From assembly GCA_965220715.1 (NCBI GenBank), contig OZ244843.1:4402001-4466000 (forward strand): a DNA stretch of 64,000 nt, written 5' to 3'. Every line of letters begins with the position of its first letter. Position 1 is the stretch's first letter. The DNA comes from Bin5 sp965220715. Lineage in GTDB: Bacteria > Chloroflexota > Anaerolineae > Caldilineales > Caldilineaceae. The notes under the pieces are model-generated. The model was not told the origin of the DNA. It worked only from the letters and a program-made list of their open reading frames with translations, and made no database searches. Below are positions 45,857 to 55,020 of the stretch, piece by piece. Position numbers and translations under genes: made by a program.

Positions 45857-46659
45857 TGTGTTTTCCTTTTGTGATTGCTGATGGCGATTTTTGTGGCGCA
45901 CCGGCTCGAGGTTGCGAACAGAATTGCGCCGCTAGAATGAAAGAGGTAAGTCGGTGGTTGGCCGAAGACAGACATGGCAACCGCGTGTACAGTGCCACGC
46001 AAAGCAGGGCCTATTGTACCAGAATGGGCCTATCAAGAGAATTGCTACTCACCGTGGGCAACTATAGGCCCAGGTAGCCTTTGTTCATGATGGAGCCGCC
46101 AAAAGTTCGGACCAAGGCAGAGACGAACCGGCCCTGGGAATCGCTCATTCCTGTTCCGTGCAGGGTTCCCTGCCGGTACGAGCAGAGGAAGGGCGGGTCC
46201 TTGCAGCGAGTTCGTGCCAGAGTGTGCGCCATTCGAGGGAGGACGGCGCACACGCCCTACACGCTGCCCGGACCCGCCCACCGCCGCCCGATAGGGGACG
46301 GAGCCGCCGCTGGACGGTGGCACAGATGAGAAGTTGAATCAGAGAATCATGTCTTCGGAGTTTGAAACTCTCCGGGTCTGCCCACTTCCCAGATGCGTCT
46401 GTAGAGATTGTATCAGACCATCTGTTCTATTGTCAAATGAAGAAAGTGCAACATGCGATTCGAGTGCTGGCATTCATTGACAAAACGCAGTACAATCTTG
46501 CAGTGTCTGCCCTAAGTCCTCCTGCTGGTTCCAGCGGCGGGTGCAGCTGTCAGTTTTTCCGTCCGAGGCGACCTGAGCTGAGGTCGCAGCAAATCCAGTG
46601 TGCAGTTGGGCAAATCTCGCTCAGCTTCCACGCAACTCTCTCGTTTGCGGAGGATTTCT
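45857..46659. other. Intergenic region between divergent genes
   Basis: 803 bases with no convincing gene. It contains GGGCCTAT twice direct (46007-46014, 46026-46033) and once inverted (46064-46071), a small hairpin (46160-46173), the nested helix element at 46191-46279, and the dyad GAGTTT-G-AAACTC (46358-46370). Confidence 0.6.
46191..46279. other. Nested three-helix structured element, possible RNA
   Basis: Outer stem: GGGCGGGTCC (46191-46200) with GGACCCGCCC (46270-46279). Middle stem: GCAGCG (46203-46208) with CGCTGC (46262-46267). Inner stem: GTGTGCGCC (46222-46230) with GGCGCACAC (46245-46253). All three nest co-linearly. A further hairpin CCACCG (46278-46283) with CGGTGG (46315-46320) follows and shares two bases with the outer stem. 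Confidence 0.5.
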
Positions 46660-47850
46660 ATGCAGATCACCGATCTCAAATGCGCAATTCTGGGCGGCAG
46701 TCCCGTTGTTCGCATCACGACCGATGCCGGTATTGAGGGCTACGGCCAGGCCGAACATTTCAAGGCCTACCTCAAGCCCCACGTTCTCTTCTATCGCAAC
46801 TATATATTGGGGCAGGATCCAACCGATGTGGAGCGGGTGATGTTACGCATTCGCCGCCTGGGCAGCTTCAAGCCCTGGGGCAGTGCGGTCAGCGCCATCG
46901 AAATGGCCCTGTGGGATATCGCCGGCCAGGCCGCGGACGTGCCGGTATACAAACTGCTGGGCGGCAAGGTCCGAGACAAGGTGCTCGTCTACAACGGCGC
47001 TTTGCGATTCCCGATGGCCGGCCAGGAACCTGAGCACTACGCCGAAAACATGGCCCGGATGGCGGAGGCGCGCGAAGGGTTCACCATCATCAAGCAGGGC
47101 ATCGGCTATCACAGCAGCATGCCGGACGAACTGGACGGCTTCTCTTACGGCGAGCGCTTGGGGGTTGACCACCAGACCGAACGCGGGTTGCTGACTGAAA
47201 GAGGGTTCAACCATGTAGTGGCCTGCGTCGAGGCGATGAAGGAGGTAACCGGCGACAGGATCGGCCTGGCCCTCGACTGTGGCCCCGGTTGGACCGTTCC
47301 AGACGCAATCCGTCTGGCCAAGGCGGTGGAGGGGATGCATATAATGTGGCTGGAAGATACGATCACCGGCGACTACACTCCCTATGTGCTGGCCGAACTG
47401 TACCGTGAGTTGACCCGCAGCACCTCCACCCCGATCCACACCGGCGAACAGATCTACCTGCGACAGAATTTCAAAGAGCTGTTCGAAAAGCAGGCGGTCA
47501 ACATCGTCGGACCGGACCCGGCCGATATCGGCGGCATCGCCGAACTGAAGTGGGTGGCGGAATACGCGGACCTTCACGGCATTCTGATGGCCCCGCACGG
47601 GACCGGGGACGGACTGATCGGCTTGGCTGCACTCGTGCAGGTGGCCGCGGCGCTGCCCCGCAACTACATCGCCTTCGAGTACCCTGTCGGCCGGCCGGAA
47701 TGGTGGTATGATATTGTGGACGGCTTGCCCGACCCGATTGTCGAGAACAGCTATATCACGGTCTGGGATCGACCAGGTCTGGGTGTCAGCTTTAACAAGA
47801 CCGCTGCCAGCAAATACCTGGCGACGGAAGACAAGGATTTCTTCAATTGA
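46660..47850 (+). CDS. Enolase-superfamily (mandelate racemase-like) sugar-acid dehydratase
   Basis: The protein is 396 residues. ATG 46660 has GGAGG 6 bases upstream. Metal ligands are D206 (LALDCGPG), E232 (MWLEDTI) and E263 (HTGEQIY). A barrel His is at H313 (APHGTGDG) and a late Glu at E340 (AFEYP). The KxK pair of mandelate racemase itself is not evident (TIIKQGIGY), so a galactonate/gluconate-dehydratase-like member is more likely. It is followed 18 bp later by a SelA-like PLP gene, so it heads a four-gene operon. Confidence 0.85.
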   Translation: MQITDLKCAILGGSPVVRITTDAGIEGYGQAEHFKAYLKPHVLFYRNYILGQDPTDVERVMLRIRRLGSFKPWGSAVSAIEMALWDIAGQAADVPVYKLLGGKVRDKVLVYNGALRFPMAGQEPEHYAENMARMAEAREGFTIIKQGIGYHSSMPDELDGFSYGERLGVDHQTERGLLTERGFNHVVACVEAMKEVTGDRIGLALDCGPGWTVPDAIRLAKAVEGMHIMWLEDTITGDYTPYVLAELYRELTRSTSTPIHTGEQIYLRQNFKELFEKQAVNIVGPDPADIGGIAELKWVAEYADLHGILMAPHGTGDGLIGLAALVQVAAALPRNYIAFEYPVGRPEWWYDIVDGLPDPIVENSYITVWDRPGLGVSFNKTAASKYLATEDKDFFN

Positions 47851-47868
47851 GCCAAGGAGGCACGCACA

Positions 47869-48996
47869 ATGTCCAGTTCTGACATCTATGAGACCCTCGG
47901 TATCAGGCCGATTATCAACGCCGGCGGCCACATGACGATCCTGGGTGGTTCGGTACTTTCGCCGGAAGTGCGAGCGGCAATGGAGTCCGCCAACACCGCC
48001 TACACGCGGATGGACGACGTGTTCGACGGCGTCAGCAAGGCCATCGCCGGCATGTTGGGGACGGGAGGCGGGCTGGTGACGTCCGGATGTTACGCCGCGC
48101 TCGTGCAGGGGGCGGCGGCGATCCTGGCCGGCAGCGATCCGGAGCGCATCCGCCGACTGCCGGATACGACCGGAATGAAGGACGAGTTCCTCATCCAGAA
48201 GCCCACCCGCTACCGCTATGACCGCAGCGTCACTGTGCCCGGCGGAAAGCTGGTGGAGGTAGGCGAAGAAGACAGCTGCACGCCGCAGCAGTTGCGAGAT
48301 GCCATCGGCCCGCAGACGGCGGGCATTCTTTACTTCGCCGCGGGCGAGCGTTTCCCCAATACGGTTTCGCTGCCCGACGCAATCGAAATCGCGCACGCGG
48401 CCGGCCTGCCTGTCCTGGTTGACGCCGCCGCGGAGATTTACCCGTTGGAGCGCATGCGCCGCGTCGCCACCAGCGGTGCCGACCTGGTCTGCTTCGGAGG
48501 CAAATATCTCGGTTCCGGCAACTCGACCGGCATCCTCTGTGGAAACGCCAAGTATGTCGGCTTGGCCCGGCTCAACGGCTTTACCGGCTTCGAAACCGGC
48601 AACAACAGCATTGGCCGGGGATATAAGGTCGACCGCCAGGAAGTAGTCGGCACGACCATGGCTCTTCGCCACTGGCTGGACACCGATCACGAGCAGCGTC
48701 TGCAACTCCAGTCCGACCGCATTAGCCAGATCGCCGGCGGTCTGGCCGGCACCCCTGGCGTAAACGCGGACAATATGTGGGAGCAGGACGGAGAAGGCCC
48801 TTGGATGCGTCTCAGTGTCAACTGGGATGAGCAGGCGAAAGGTCGAACTGCCGAAGAGGTCTCTGAAGCGCTCCAAAACGGCTCGCCGGCGATCTTCTGC
48901 CGTTCAGAACCTGGAGATCTACACATTGTAGTCCATACCTTGCAAGAAGGCGAGACCGAGATCGTGCTGCGGCGCCTCCAGGAAGAGTTGGCCTGA
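47869..48996 (+). CDS. SelA-like PLP-dependent enzyme (DgaE-type)
   Basis: The 375-residue protein has the selenocysteine-synthase/DgaE fold: ETLGIRPIINAGGHMTILGG at the N-terminus, an Asp at 185 (VLVDAAAE) and the PLP lysine K212 in DLVCFGGKYLGSG. True SelA is longer and is associated with selB/tRNA-Sec, which are absent. Relatives act as ammonia-lyases or dehydratases on amino-sugar acids. AGGAGG lies just upstream of the start. Confidence 0.82.
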   Translation: MSSSDIYETLGIRPIINAGGHMTILGGSVLSPEVRAAMESANTAYTRMDDVFDGVSKAIAGMLGTGGGLVTSGCYAALVQGAAAILAGSDPERIRRLPDTTGMKDEFLIQKPTRYRYDRSVTVPGGKLVEVGEEDSCTPQQLRDAIGPQTAGILYFAAGERFPNTVSLPDAIEIAHAAGLPVLVDAAAEIYPLERMRRVATSGADLVCFGGKYLGSGNSTGILCGNAKYVGLARLNGFTGFETGNNSIGRGYKVDRQEVVGTTMALRHWLDTDHEQRLQLQSDRISQIAGGLAGTPGVNADNMWEQDGEGPWMRLSVNWDEQAKGRTAEEVSEALQNGSPAIFCRSEPGDLHIVVHTLQEGETEIVLRRLQEELA

Positions 48997-49022
48997 CTCT
49001 ATCTCCCACCAGGATTTCTGAC

Positions 49023-50195
49023 ATGTCCTCTTACGCTGCGGGCCGCCACTTTCTCCAGATTCCAGGCCCGACCAATCTGCCCGATCGGGTGGCGCGGGCG
49101 CTTTCCCGCCCCACGATCGACCACCGGGGGCCGGAGTGCGCCCGGTTGACCCTGCGTATTCTGGAACGACTGCAGCAGGTTTTCCAGACAAGCGGCCCGG
49201 TGGTCATCTATCCCTCCTCCGGCAGCGGGGCATGGGAGGCGGCGCTGGTGAACACACTCTCTGCGGGAGACCGGGTGCTGTTTGGCGCTAACGGCCAGTT
49301 TGCAGCCGGCTGGACAAAGGTGGCTACTGGATTGGGTCTGAAGGTAGAGGAACTGCAAGGGGACTGGCGCTGCCCGGTTGATCTGGCGGCGCTTGAAGAG
49401 CGTCTCGCCGCAGATCGCGGGCGCGAGATCCGCGCGCTGGCACTGGTCCACAATGAAACGTCCACCGGCGTCGTCAACGATGTGGCTGGCGCGCGGGCGG
49501 CACTTGATCGCACCGGTCACGACGCGCTGCTGCTGGTGGATGTGGTCTCCTCGTTAGGCGCAATGGATTACCGTCATGGCGAATGGGGCGTAGATGTGAC
49601 CGTTGCCGGTTCGCAGAAGGGACTAATGATGCCCCCCGGTCTCGGCTTCAATGCGCCCAGCCCCAAGGCCCTGGCGGCGATGCAGTCGGCGGGATTGCCC
49701 GGTTCCTATTGGAATTGGGAGGCGGTTCTGGAGTTCAATGAGCGGGGATTCTATCCCTATACACCGGCCACGAATCTACTCTTCGGCCTGGATGAGGCGC
49801 TGTCGATGCTGCTTGAGGAAGGGCTGCCGCAGGTATTCGCCCGGCACATCCGTCTGGCGGAGGCGACGCGGCGGGCGGTGCGAGGCTGGGGGCTGGAGAT
49901 ATACTGCCGGGACCCCGATGCCTATTCCCAGACCCTCACCGCGGTGGCCATGCCGGCAGGCTACGACGCTGACGAACTGCGCCGCGTCATCCTTGAGCGG
50001 TTCGATATGTCGCTGGGTACTGGTTTGGGGCAGCTGAAAGGCAAAGCTTTTCGCATCGGCCATCTCGGTGATCTCAACGACCTGACGCTGGCCGGCACGC
50101 TTTGCGGCGTCGAGATGGGATTGGCTGCCTGCGGCGCGCCTCATGTCAGCGAAGGAGTCAGTCAGGCGCTGGCCTACCTGGCGAAGGGGCAGTAG
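49023..50195 (+). CDS. Class V aminotransferase (alanine/serine-glyoxylate type)
   Basis: The 390-residue protein begins with FLQIPGPTNLPDRVARAL, the hallmark of alanine/serine-glyoxylate transaminases. It has D173 (LLVDVVSSLGAMD) and the PLP lysine K199 in VAGSQKGLMMPPG. It converts glyoxylate plus serine or alanine to glycine. The glycolate-oxidase-like fusion just downstream is the natural glyoxylate source. Confidence 0.87.
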   Translation: MSSYAAGRHFLQIPGPTNLPDRVARALSRPTIDHRGPECARLTLRILERLQQVFQTSGPVVIYPSSGSGAWEAALVNTLSAGDRVLFGANGQFAAGWTKVATGLGLKVEELQGDWRCPVDLAALEERLAADRGREIRALALVHNETSTGVVNDVAGARAALDRTGHDALLLVDVVSSLGAMDYRHGEWGVDVTVAGSQKGLMMPPGLGFNAPSPKALAAMQSAGLPGSYWNWEAVLEFNERGFYPYTPATNLLFGLDEALSMLLEEGLPQVFARHIRLAEATRRAVRGWGLEIYCRDPDAYSQTLTAVAMPAGYDADELRRVILERFDMSLGTGLGQLKGKAFRIGHLGDLNDLTLAGTLCGVEMGLAACGAPHVSEGVSQALAYLAKGQ

Positions 50196-50234
50196 CGCTA
50201 CTTCGGTCTCACCGCTCCCCGACAGGAGAAAACC

Positions 50235-53234
50235 ATCGAAAGCCAGGTTGATGTGCAGAGGCTTGCAGGCGAACTGCGCGCTGCGCTCGCCGGCGATGTC
50301 CATTTTGACAGCGCCAGCCGGGCGATGCACGCGACCGACGCCAGCGTCTACCAGATCGTCCCCTTGGGCGTGGTGACGCCGCGCAGCCGCGACGATGTTG
50401 TCCAGGTTGTTCGCCTATGCCGGCGGCACGGCGTCTCGATCACCGCTCGCGGTGGCGGGACTTCGCAGGCCGGGCAGGCGATCGGCGCCGGACTGTCGCT
50501 GGATTTCTCCCGCTATATGAACCGAGTGCTGGACCTGGACACTGCGGCCGCCACGGTCACGGTCGAACCGGGAATCGTCCTCGACGAACTGAACGAACTG
50601 CTGAAACCTCATGGCCTGCACCTGCCCCTGGATCTGTCCACCTCCAACCGGGCCACGATCGGCGGGATGATCGCAAATAACTCGGCAGGCACCCGCTCGA
50701 TTATCTACGGCAAGACGATTGACTACGTGGAATCGCTCGACGTAGTCTTCGCCGACGGCAGCAGCGCGCAAATCGGCGCCCTGTCGCCCGAGTCGCTCCA
50801 GGCCAAGCTGGCGCAACAGGACCTCGAAGGCGCGGCCTATCGCACCGTGCGACGGCTCGGCAGCGAACTGGAAGCCGAAATCCAACAGCGGTACCCCCGC
50901 ATTATGCGCCGGGTCGGCGGCTATAACCTGGACGAGTTTATACCGGAGGACGAGGCCGCTCGCTCCTCGAAACCGTTCAACCTGGCGCGCATCCTGGTCG
51001 GCTCCGAAGGTACGCTCGGTCTGTCGGTGGCAGCAACGATGCGGCTGCTGCCCTTACCTCCCCGCCGCGCCCTGTGCAGCGTGCAGTTCGCCGACCTGTT
51101 GGAGGCAATGAGCGCCACCCCGGTGATCCTGGAACACGGTCCGTCCGCAGTCGAGTTGATCGACCGCTTTATGCTGGACAAGACCCGCGGCCGGATCGAA
51201 TTTGCGCCCCTGCGCAGCTTTATACACGGCGATCCGGGCGCGGTGCTGTTGGTGGAATTTTTTGGCCAGTCGGAAGAGGAACTGAGCGGCAAGATTGAGC
51301 GCCTGAAGACGGACCTGGAGGCGCGCGGGCTGGGCAACTATCTCTACCGTGCGCTCGGGGCAGAGGAACAGGCCCGCATCTGGGAGTTGCGCCGCGCCGC
51401 GCTGGGGTTGACGATGTCCCAGACCGGCGACGCCAAGGCGATCTCGTTCGTCGAAGATACTGCAGTGCCGCCGCAGCGCCTGCGGGATTACATCGAGAAC
51501 TTCCAGAAGATTCTGGCGAAATATGACACGCAGGCCGGCTTCTACGCGCACGCATCGGTTGGGCTGTTGCACATTCGGCCCGTCATCAATTTGAAGAGCG
51601 CGCAGGGTGTGCAACACTTTGAGGCCATCGCCACCGAGGTGGCCGACCTGGTGTTGGAATACGGCGGCGCCCTTTCCGGTGAACACGGCGATGGATTGGT
51701 GCGGGCGCCCTTCCAGGAGAAGATGTTCGGAACGGCGATCTACAATGCATTCTGTGAAGTGAAAGCCGCTTTCGATCCCTCCAACATGCTCAATCCCGGC
51801 AAGATTGTCCACGCGCCGGCATTGACCTCCAACCTCCGCGGCGCGCCGACTGCCAACCTGACTGCTATCTCGGAGCGGCAACCCCTGAAGGCGACCAGCG
51901 CACAACCCACAGTGCCACAAGAGACGGGCCGCCTTGAAGCAGACCGCGAAGACTCGGAGAACAGTAGCGAGGAGCCGGACTACGCCACTACGTTCGATTT
52001 TTCCGATTTCGGCGGGCTGCTGCGGGCAACCGAACAGTGCAGCGGCGTGGGCGCATGCCGCAAGACGCTCACAGGCACGATGTGCCCGTCCTATATGGCT
52101 ACGCGCAACGAAATCGACAGCACGCGCGGCCGCGCCAACGCCCTCCGTCTTGCCCTTACCGGCGGTCTGGAGGCGACCGGGTTCGGCGACGAGGAGTTGC
52201 TGCCGGTCCTCGATCTGTGCCTGGAATGCAAGGCCTGCAAACGAGAATGCCCCACCGGCGTCGACATGGCCCGCCTCAAGAGCGAGTTTCTCCACCAGTA
52301 TCACACGCGTCACGGGGCGCCCTTCAAAGACCGCGTGCTCTCAGAAGCGGATCGGATTGCGCGGTGGGGTAGTCGACTGGCCCCGCTCTCGAACTGGCTC
52401 GCCGCTGCCGGCCCGGTTCGACGGCTGAACGAGCGGTTGTTCGGTCTGGACCGGCGCCGCCCTTTGCCGAAATTCAGCGGACGGCCGTTTACGAAGAGTT
52501 GGCGTCGCGACAAGCGTCGCCGCGATCCAGCGAAGGCGCGTGTCGCCCTGTTCGCCGACACTTTTAACAACTACTACGAGCCGGCACATCTTTCCGACGC
52601 CGCCGCGGTATTGGAAAATTGCGGCGCCGAGGTGACGGTCGCACCGCAAGTCTGCTGCGGGCGGCCGTTGATCTCGAAGGGCTTTCTGGATGCCGCCGCG
52701 CGCCAGGCCGGCGCGACGACCGCCGCGCTGCTTCCCCTGGCCGAGGCTGGCTTGCCGATCCTGTTTTGCGAACCGAGCTGCTATTCCGCTGTGCAGGACG
52801 ATCACCCGCAGCTGCTGCGGGGGGAAGCCCAAGCGGATGCACGCAAGGTGGCTGCGGCCTGTCAGCTGGTCGAAGAGTGGGCCGGTCCTCGAATGGCGCC
52901 GACGAAGGCAGGTCCTGCCAGAGTGCTGATTCATGGACACTGCCACCAGAAGGCGCTGGTGGGAATGCAGCCTTTGCAGCAGCTTCTCTCTGCCATACCG
53001 GATTGTGAACTGACTGTGCTGGATAGCGGCTGCTGTGGGCTGGCAGGGATGTTCGGATATGAGCACTACGACGTCTCACGGCTGATCGGGGAACGTCGCT
53101 TGCTACCGGCCGCCCGCGCCCTGGAGGAGAACGAGACAGTCGTCAGCCCCGGTTTCTCTTGCCGCCAGCAGATCAAGCATTTTACCGGTGTACAGTCCCA
53201 TTCCCCCGTATCTCTGCTTGCCACGTTGCTATGA
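50235..53234 (+). CDS. Fused FAD-linked oxidase and Fe-S protein (GlcD-GlcF / D-lactate dehydrogenase type)
   Basis: The protein is about 999 residues. Domains in order: FAD_binding_4 (ITARGGGTSQAGQAIGAG, GMIANNSAGTRSIIYGKT), FAD-oxidase C domain, two 4Fe-4S motifs near 600-665 (CSGVGACRK with MCPSY; CLECKACKRECPTG), and two CCG/heterodisulfide-reductase domains (CCGRPL, SGCCGLAGMFGYE). It would oxidise glycolate or D-lactate at the membrane, passing electrons to quinone. No ATG is well placed: an ATC at 50235 lies 6 bases after AGGAG, while GTG 50253 lacks a good site. The GTG would shorten it by six residues. Confidence 0.87.
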   Translation: MESQVDVQRLAGELRAALAGDVHFDSASRAMHATDASVYQIVPLGVVTPRSRDDVVQVVRLCRRHGVSITARGGGTSQAGQAIGAGLSLDFSRYMNRVLDLDTAAATVTVEPGIVLDELNELLKPHGLHLPLDLSTSNRATIGGMIANNSAGTRSIIYGKTIDYVESLDVVFADGSSAQIGALSPESLQAKLAQQDLEGAAYRTVRRLGSELEAEIQQRYPRIMRRVGGYNLDEFIPEDEAARSSKPFNLARILVGSEGTLGLSVAATMRLLPLPPRRALCSVQFADLLEAMSATPVILEHGPSAVELIDRFMLDKTRGRIEFAPLRSFIHGDPGAVLLVEFFGQSEEELSGKIERLKTDLEARGLGNYLYRALGAEEQARIWELRRAALGLTMSQTGDAKAISFVEDTAVPPQRLRDYIENFQKILAKYDTQAGFYAHASVGLLHIRPVINLKSAQGVQHFEAIATEVADLVLEYGGALSGEHGDGLVRAPFQEKMFGTAIYNAFCEVKAAFDPSNMLNPGKIVHAPALTSNLRGAPTANLTAISERQPLKATSAQPTVPQETGRLEADREDSENSSEEPDYATTFDFSDFGGLLRATEQCSGVGACRKTLTGTMCPSYMATRNEIDSTRGRANALRLALTGGLEATGFGDEELLPVLDLCLECKACKRECPTGVDMARLKSEFLHQYHTRHGAPFKDRVLSEADRIARWGSRLAPLSNWLAAAGPVRRLNERLFGLDRRRPLPKFSGRPFTKSWRRDKRRRDPAKARVALFADTFNNYYEPAHLSDAAAVLENCGAEVTVAPQVCCGRPLISKGFLDAAARQAGATTAALLPLAEAGLPILFCEPSCYSAVQDDHPQLLRGEAQADARKVAAACQLVEEWAGPRMAPTKAGPARVLIHGHCHQKALVGMQPLQQLLSAIPDCELTVLDSGCCGLAGMFGYEHYDVSRLIGERRLLPAARALEENETVVSPGFSCRQQIKHFTGVQSHSPVSLLATLL

Positions 53235-53515
53235 ATGAAGGAACTGAGACTATTAAGTCGCCGACGCCTTGTGCTGGACATATGGCGGCAGACCAACAGA
53301 AACCTCGAGGCAGGGCTGCTGACGCTACTTTGCCTACTCTCGACCCACATCGTCGATCAGGCCAGCAGTTCCCCAATTGACAGGAGTGATTGGACCAGTG
53401 TGGATGGATCATAGTGGATTGGCGCGCGTGTAGTATACTAACCGCAGTTTGAGCAAAAACCTTTCAGAATTCCTTTTACAATCCCAAAACCAGTACCTTG
53501 AACAGAAGGAATCCC
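53235..53515. other. Intergenic region
   Basis: 281 bases without a gene. A TATACT lies near 53435 but no matching -35 box at 16-18 bases was seen. Confidence 0.5.
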
Positions 53516-54841
53516 TTGAAACTCAGGTCAACTCTCAATCTGACGACTCGGCGCGACGCCCGTCTGGGAACGAGCGCGGCAGGTGGGAGGCAGGGCCCGT
53601 GGGGCACTCTGCGCCTCTCGAAGGCGAGCGCTCGGCTTCGCGCAAGCGGCCTAGTCCTATTGATTGTGTTGGCGTTATCGGGCTGCGCAGGGGCAGGCGG
53701 GCCGGAAACGCCGACACCAACGAAGACTCCGGAAGCAACGGGAGTTGAGCCGGCGGCCGATACGGCAACGCCACCCCCTGCCAACGCTGCCGGAGATTCC
53801 AGCACGGATACGGAAAGTGTAGCAACGGCAACGCCCGCGCCGGGAAGCGTCGCACACTATACCGGGCTGCCACTGGCAGATCCCTTGTTGCTGCAAGAGA
53901 CGCCTATATTTGTGTGCCTCAATAATGACATTACAAGCCGTTCAGCCCATTACGGCCTTAACGAAGCGGATGTGACCTACGAATATATCGTGGATGGCTA
54001 CCACCTCACCCGCATCACCAGCATGTTCCAGAGCATCCCGGCAAAAGAAATCGGTCCGGTGCGCAGCGCCCGCTGGCCCAACATACATACAACCTATATG
54101 TTCGATGGCGTGCTGGTCTGTTCCGGCGGGAGCGACGGCATCCGCTATCTTCTCAAAAACGAAGTGGGTTTCCCTTATCTGGACGCTGATACGGAAGACC
54201 CGGAGAGCCTTACCTATTTCTACAGCGTTGGCAGCAACTATCGCACACGCCTGCGAACGAGCGTCGACAGGATGCGAAGGTGGATGATCGACATGGCGAA
54301 GACCTGCGAGGTTTCGCCGCTGCTGCCCTACTGCCTGGAGATATTCAGTCCCTGGTTGGAAGGGCAGAAGAATACTCCACGGCCGCTAGAGCAGGCAAGA
54401 TTCTCTTTCAGTGAGGCGCCGAAGGAGTTTTGGGCCGGGGAGGCGGCGACCATCCGTATTCCTTACCCGGAGAATAACGGTGTCGAATGGCGATACGATC
54501 CGGCTAGCGGGCAGTATGTACGATTCCAGAGCGGCGCGGCGCACATGGACCAGGCCACGGGCCGGCAGATAAGCAGCGACAATGTCGTTGTCGTCTATGC
54601 TGAACATGAACTGACCAACATCGTCGAAGACAGCTTGGGAACTCTCAGTGTAAAGATCCATTTGTATGGCTTTGGGAAACTGCGCGTTTTCCGCGATGGC
54701 AAGGTATACGAAGGTACCTGGCGCGCCAACGACCAGAGCCCGCCCCGCTGGTTCGGTCCTGGCGAGCAGCCGATCACGCTGAAACCGGGCCGTACCTGGA
54801 TTCAGGTCGTGCGCACAAGCGATAGAATCAGCTATCAGTGA
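53516..54841 (+). CDS. DUF3048 (YerB-like) lipoprotein
   Basis: TTG 53516 is chosen: AGAAGGA lies 5 to 6 bases upstream, and a TTG at 53498 has no such site. After an Arg-rich start, a lipoprotein signal runs LLIVLALSGCAG with the lipobox Cys. A Thr/Pro-rich linker follows, then the DUF3048 domain (IFVCLNNDITSRSAHYGLNE, TSMFQSIPAKEIGPVRSARW, VVVVYAEHELTNIVEDSLG). The family is a cell-envelope protein of unknown function. The next gene is pyruvate kinase. Confidence 0.85.
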   Translation: MKLRSTLNLTTRRDARLGTSAAGGRQGPWGTLRLSKASARLRASGLVLLIVLALSGCAGAGGPETPTPTKTPEATGVEPAADTATPPPANAAGDSSTDTESVATATPAPGSVAHYTGLPLADPLLLQETPIFVCLNNDITSRSAHYGLNEADVTYEYIVDGYHLTRITSMFQSIPAKEIGPVRSARWPNIHTTYMFDGVLVCSGGSDGIRYLLKNEVGFPYLDADTEDPESLTYFYSVGSNYRTRLRTSVDRMRRWMIDMAKTCEVSPLLPYCLEIFSPWLEGQKNTPRPLEQARFSFSEAPKEFWAGEAATIRIPYPENNGVEWRYDPASGQYVRFQSGAAHMDQATGRQISSDNVVVVYAEHELTNIVEDSLGTLSVKIHLYGFGKLRVFRDGKVYEGTWRANDQSPPRWFGPGEQPITLKPGRTWIQVVRTSDRISYQ

Positions 54842-55020
54842 ACATGAACTGTTTTCCCAAGCCATTTTCTTTTGTGAAGATGTCGCCGACCCCGGCCATT
54901 CGACACATGGCGGCGGGCACCTAACTTCATGCCGCTACGTCGGAGCGGAACCGGGCCAGGGAAGAGTTTCCAGGGAATCCTGGCCATCAGAACCTGACCA
55001 AAAGCCACTGGAGTTCGCGA

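Noticed and set aside
46478..46495. TTGACA near 46478 and TACAAT near 46490 as a promoter for the dehydratase operon
   Set aside because: The two boxes are only 8 bases apart, far from the required 16-18.
46843..48876. Long minus-strand open frame of 677 codons
   Set aside because: It lies opposite the enolase-superfamily and SelA-like genes, whose motifs are clear. The antisense frame has no family resemblance and is a product of high GC.
51054..52313. Long minus-strand open frame opposite the GlcD-GlcF fusion
   Set aside because: It is a shadow of a well-supported gene with Fe-S and FAD motifs.
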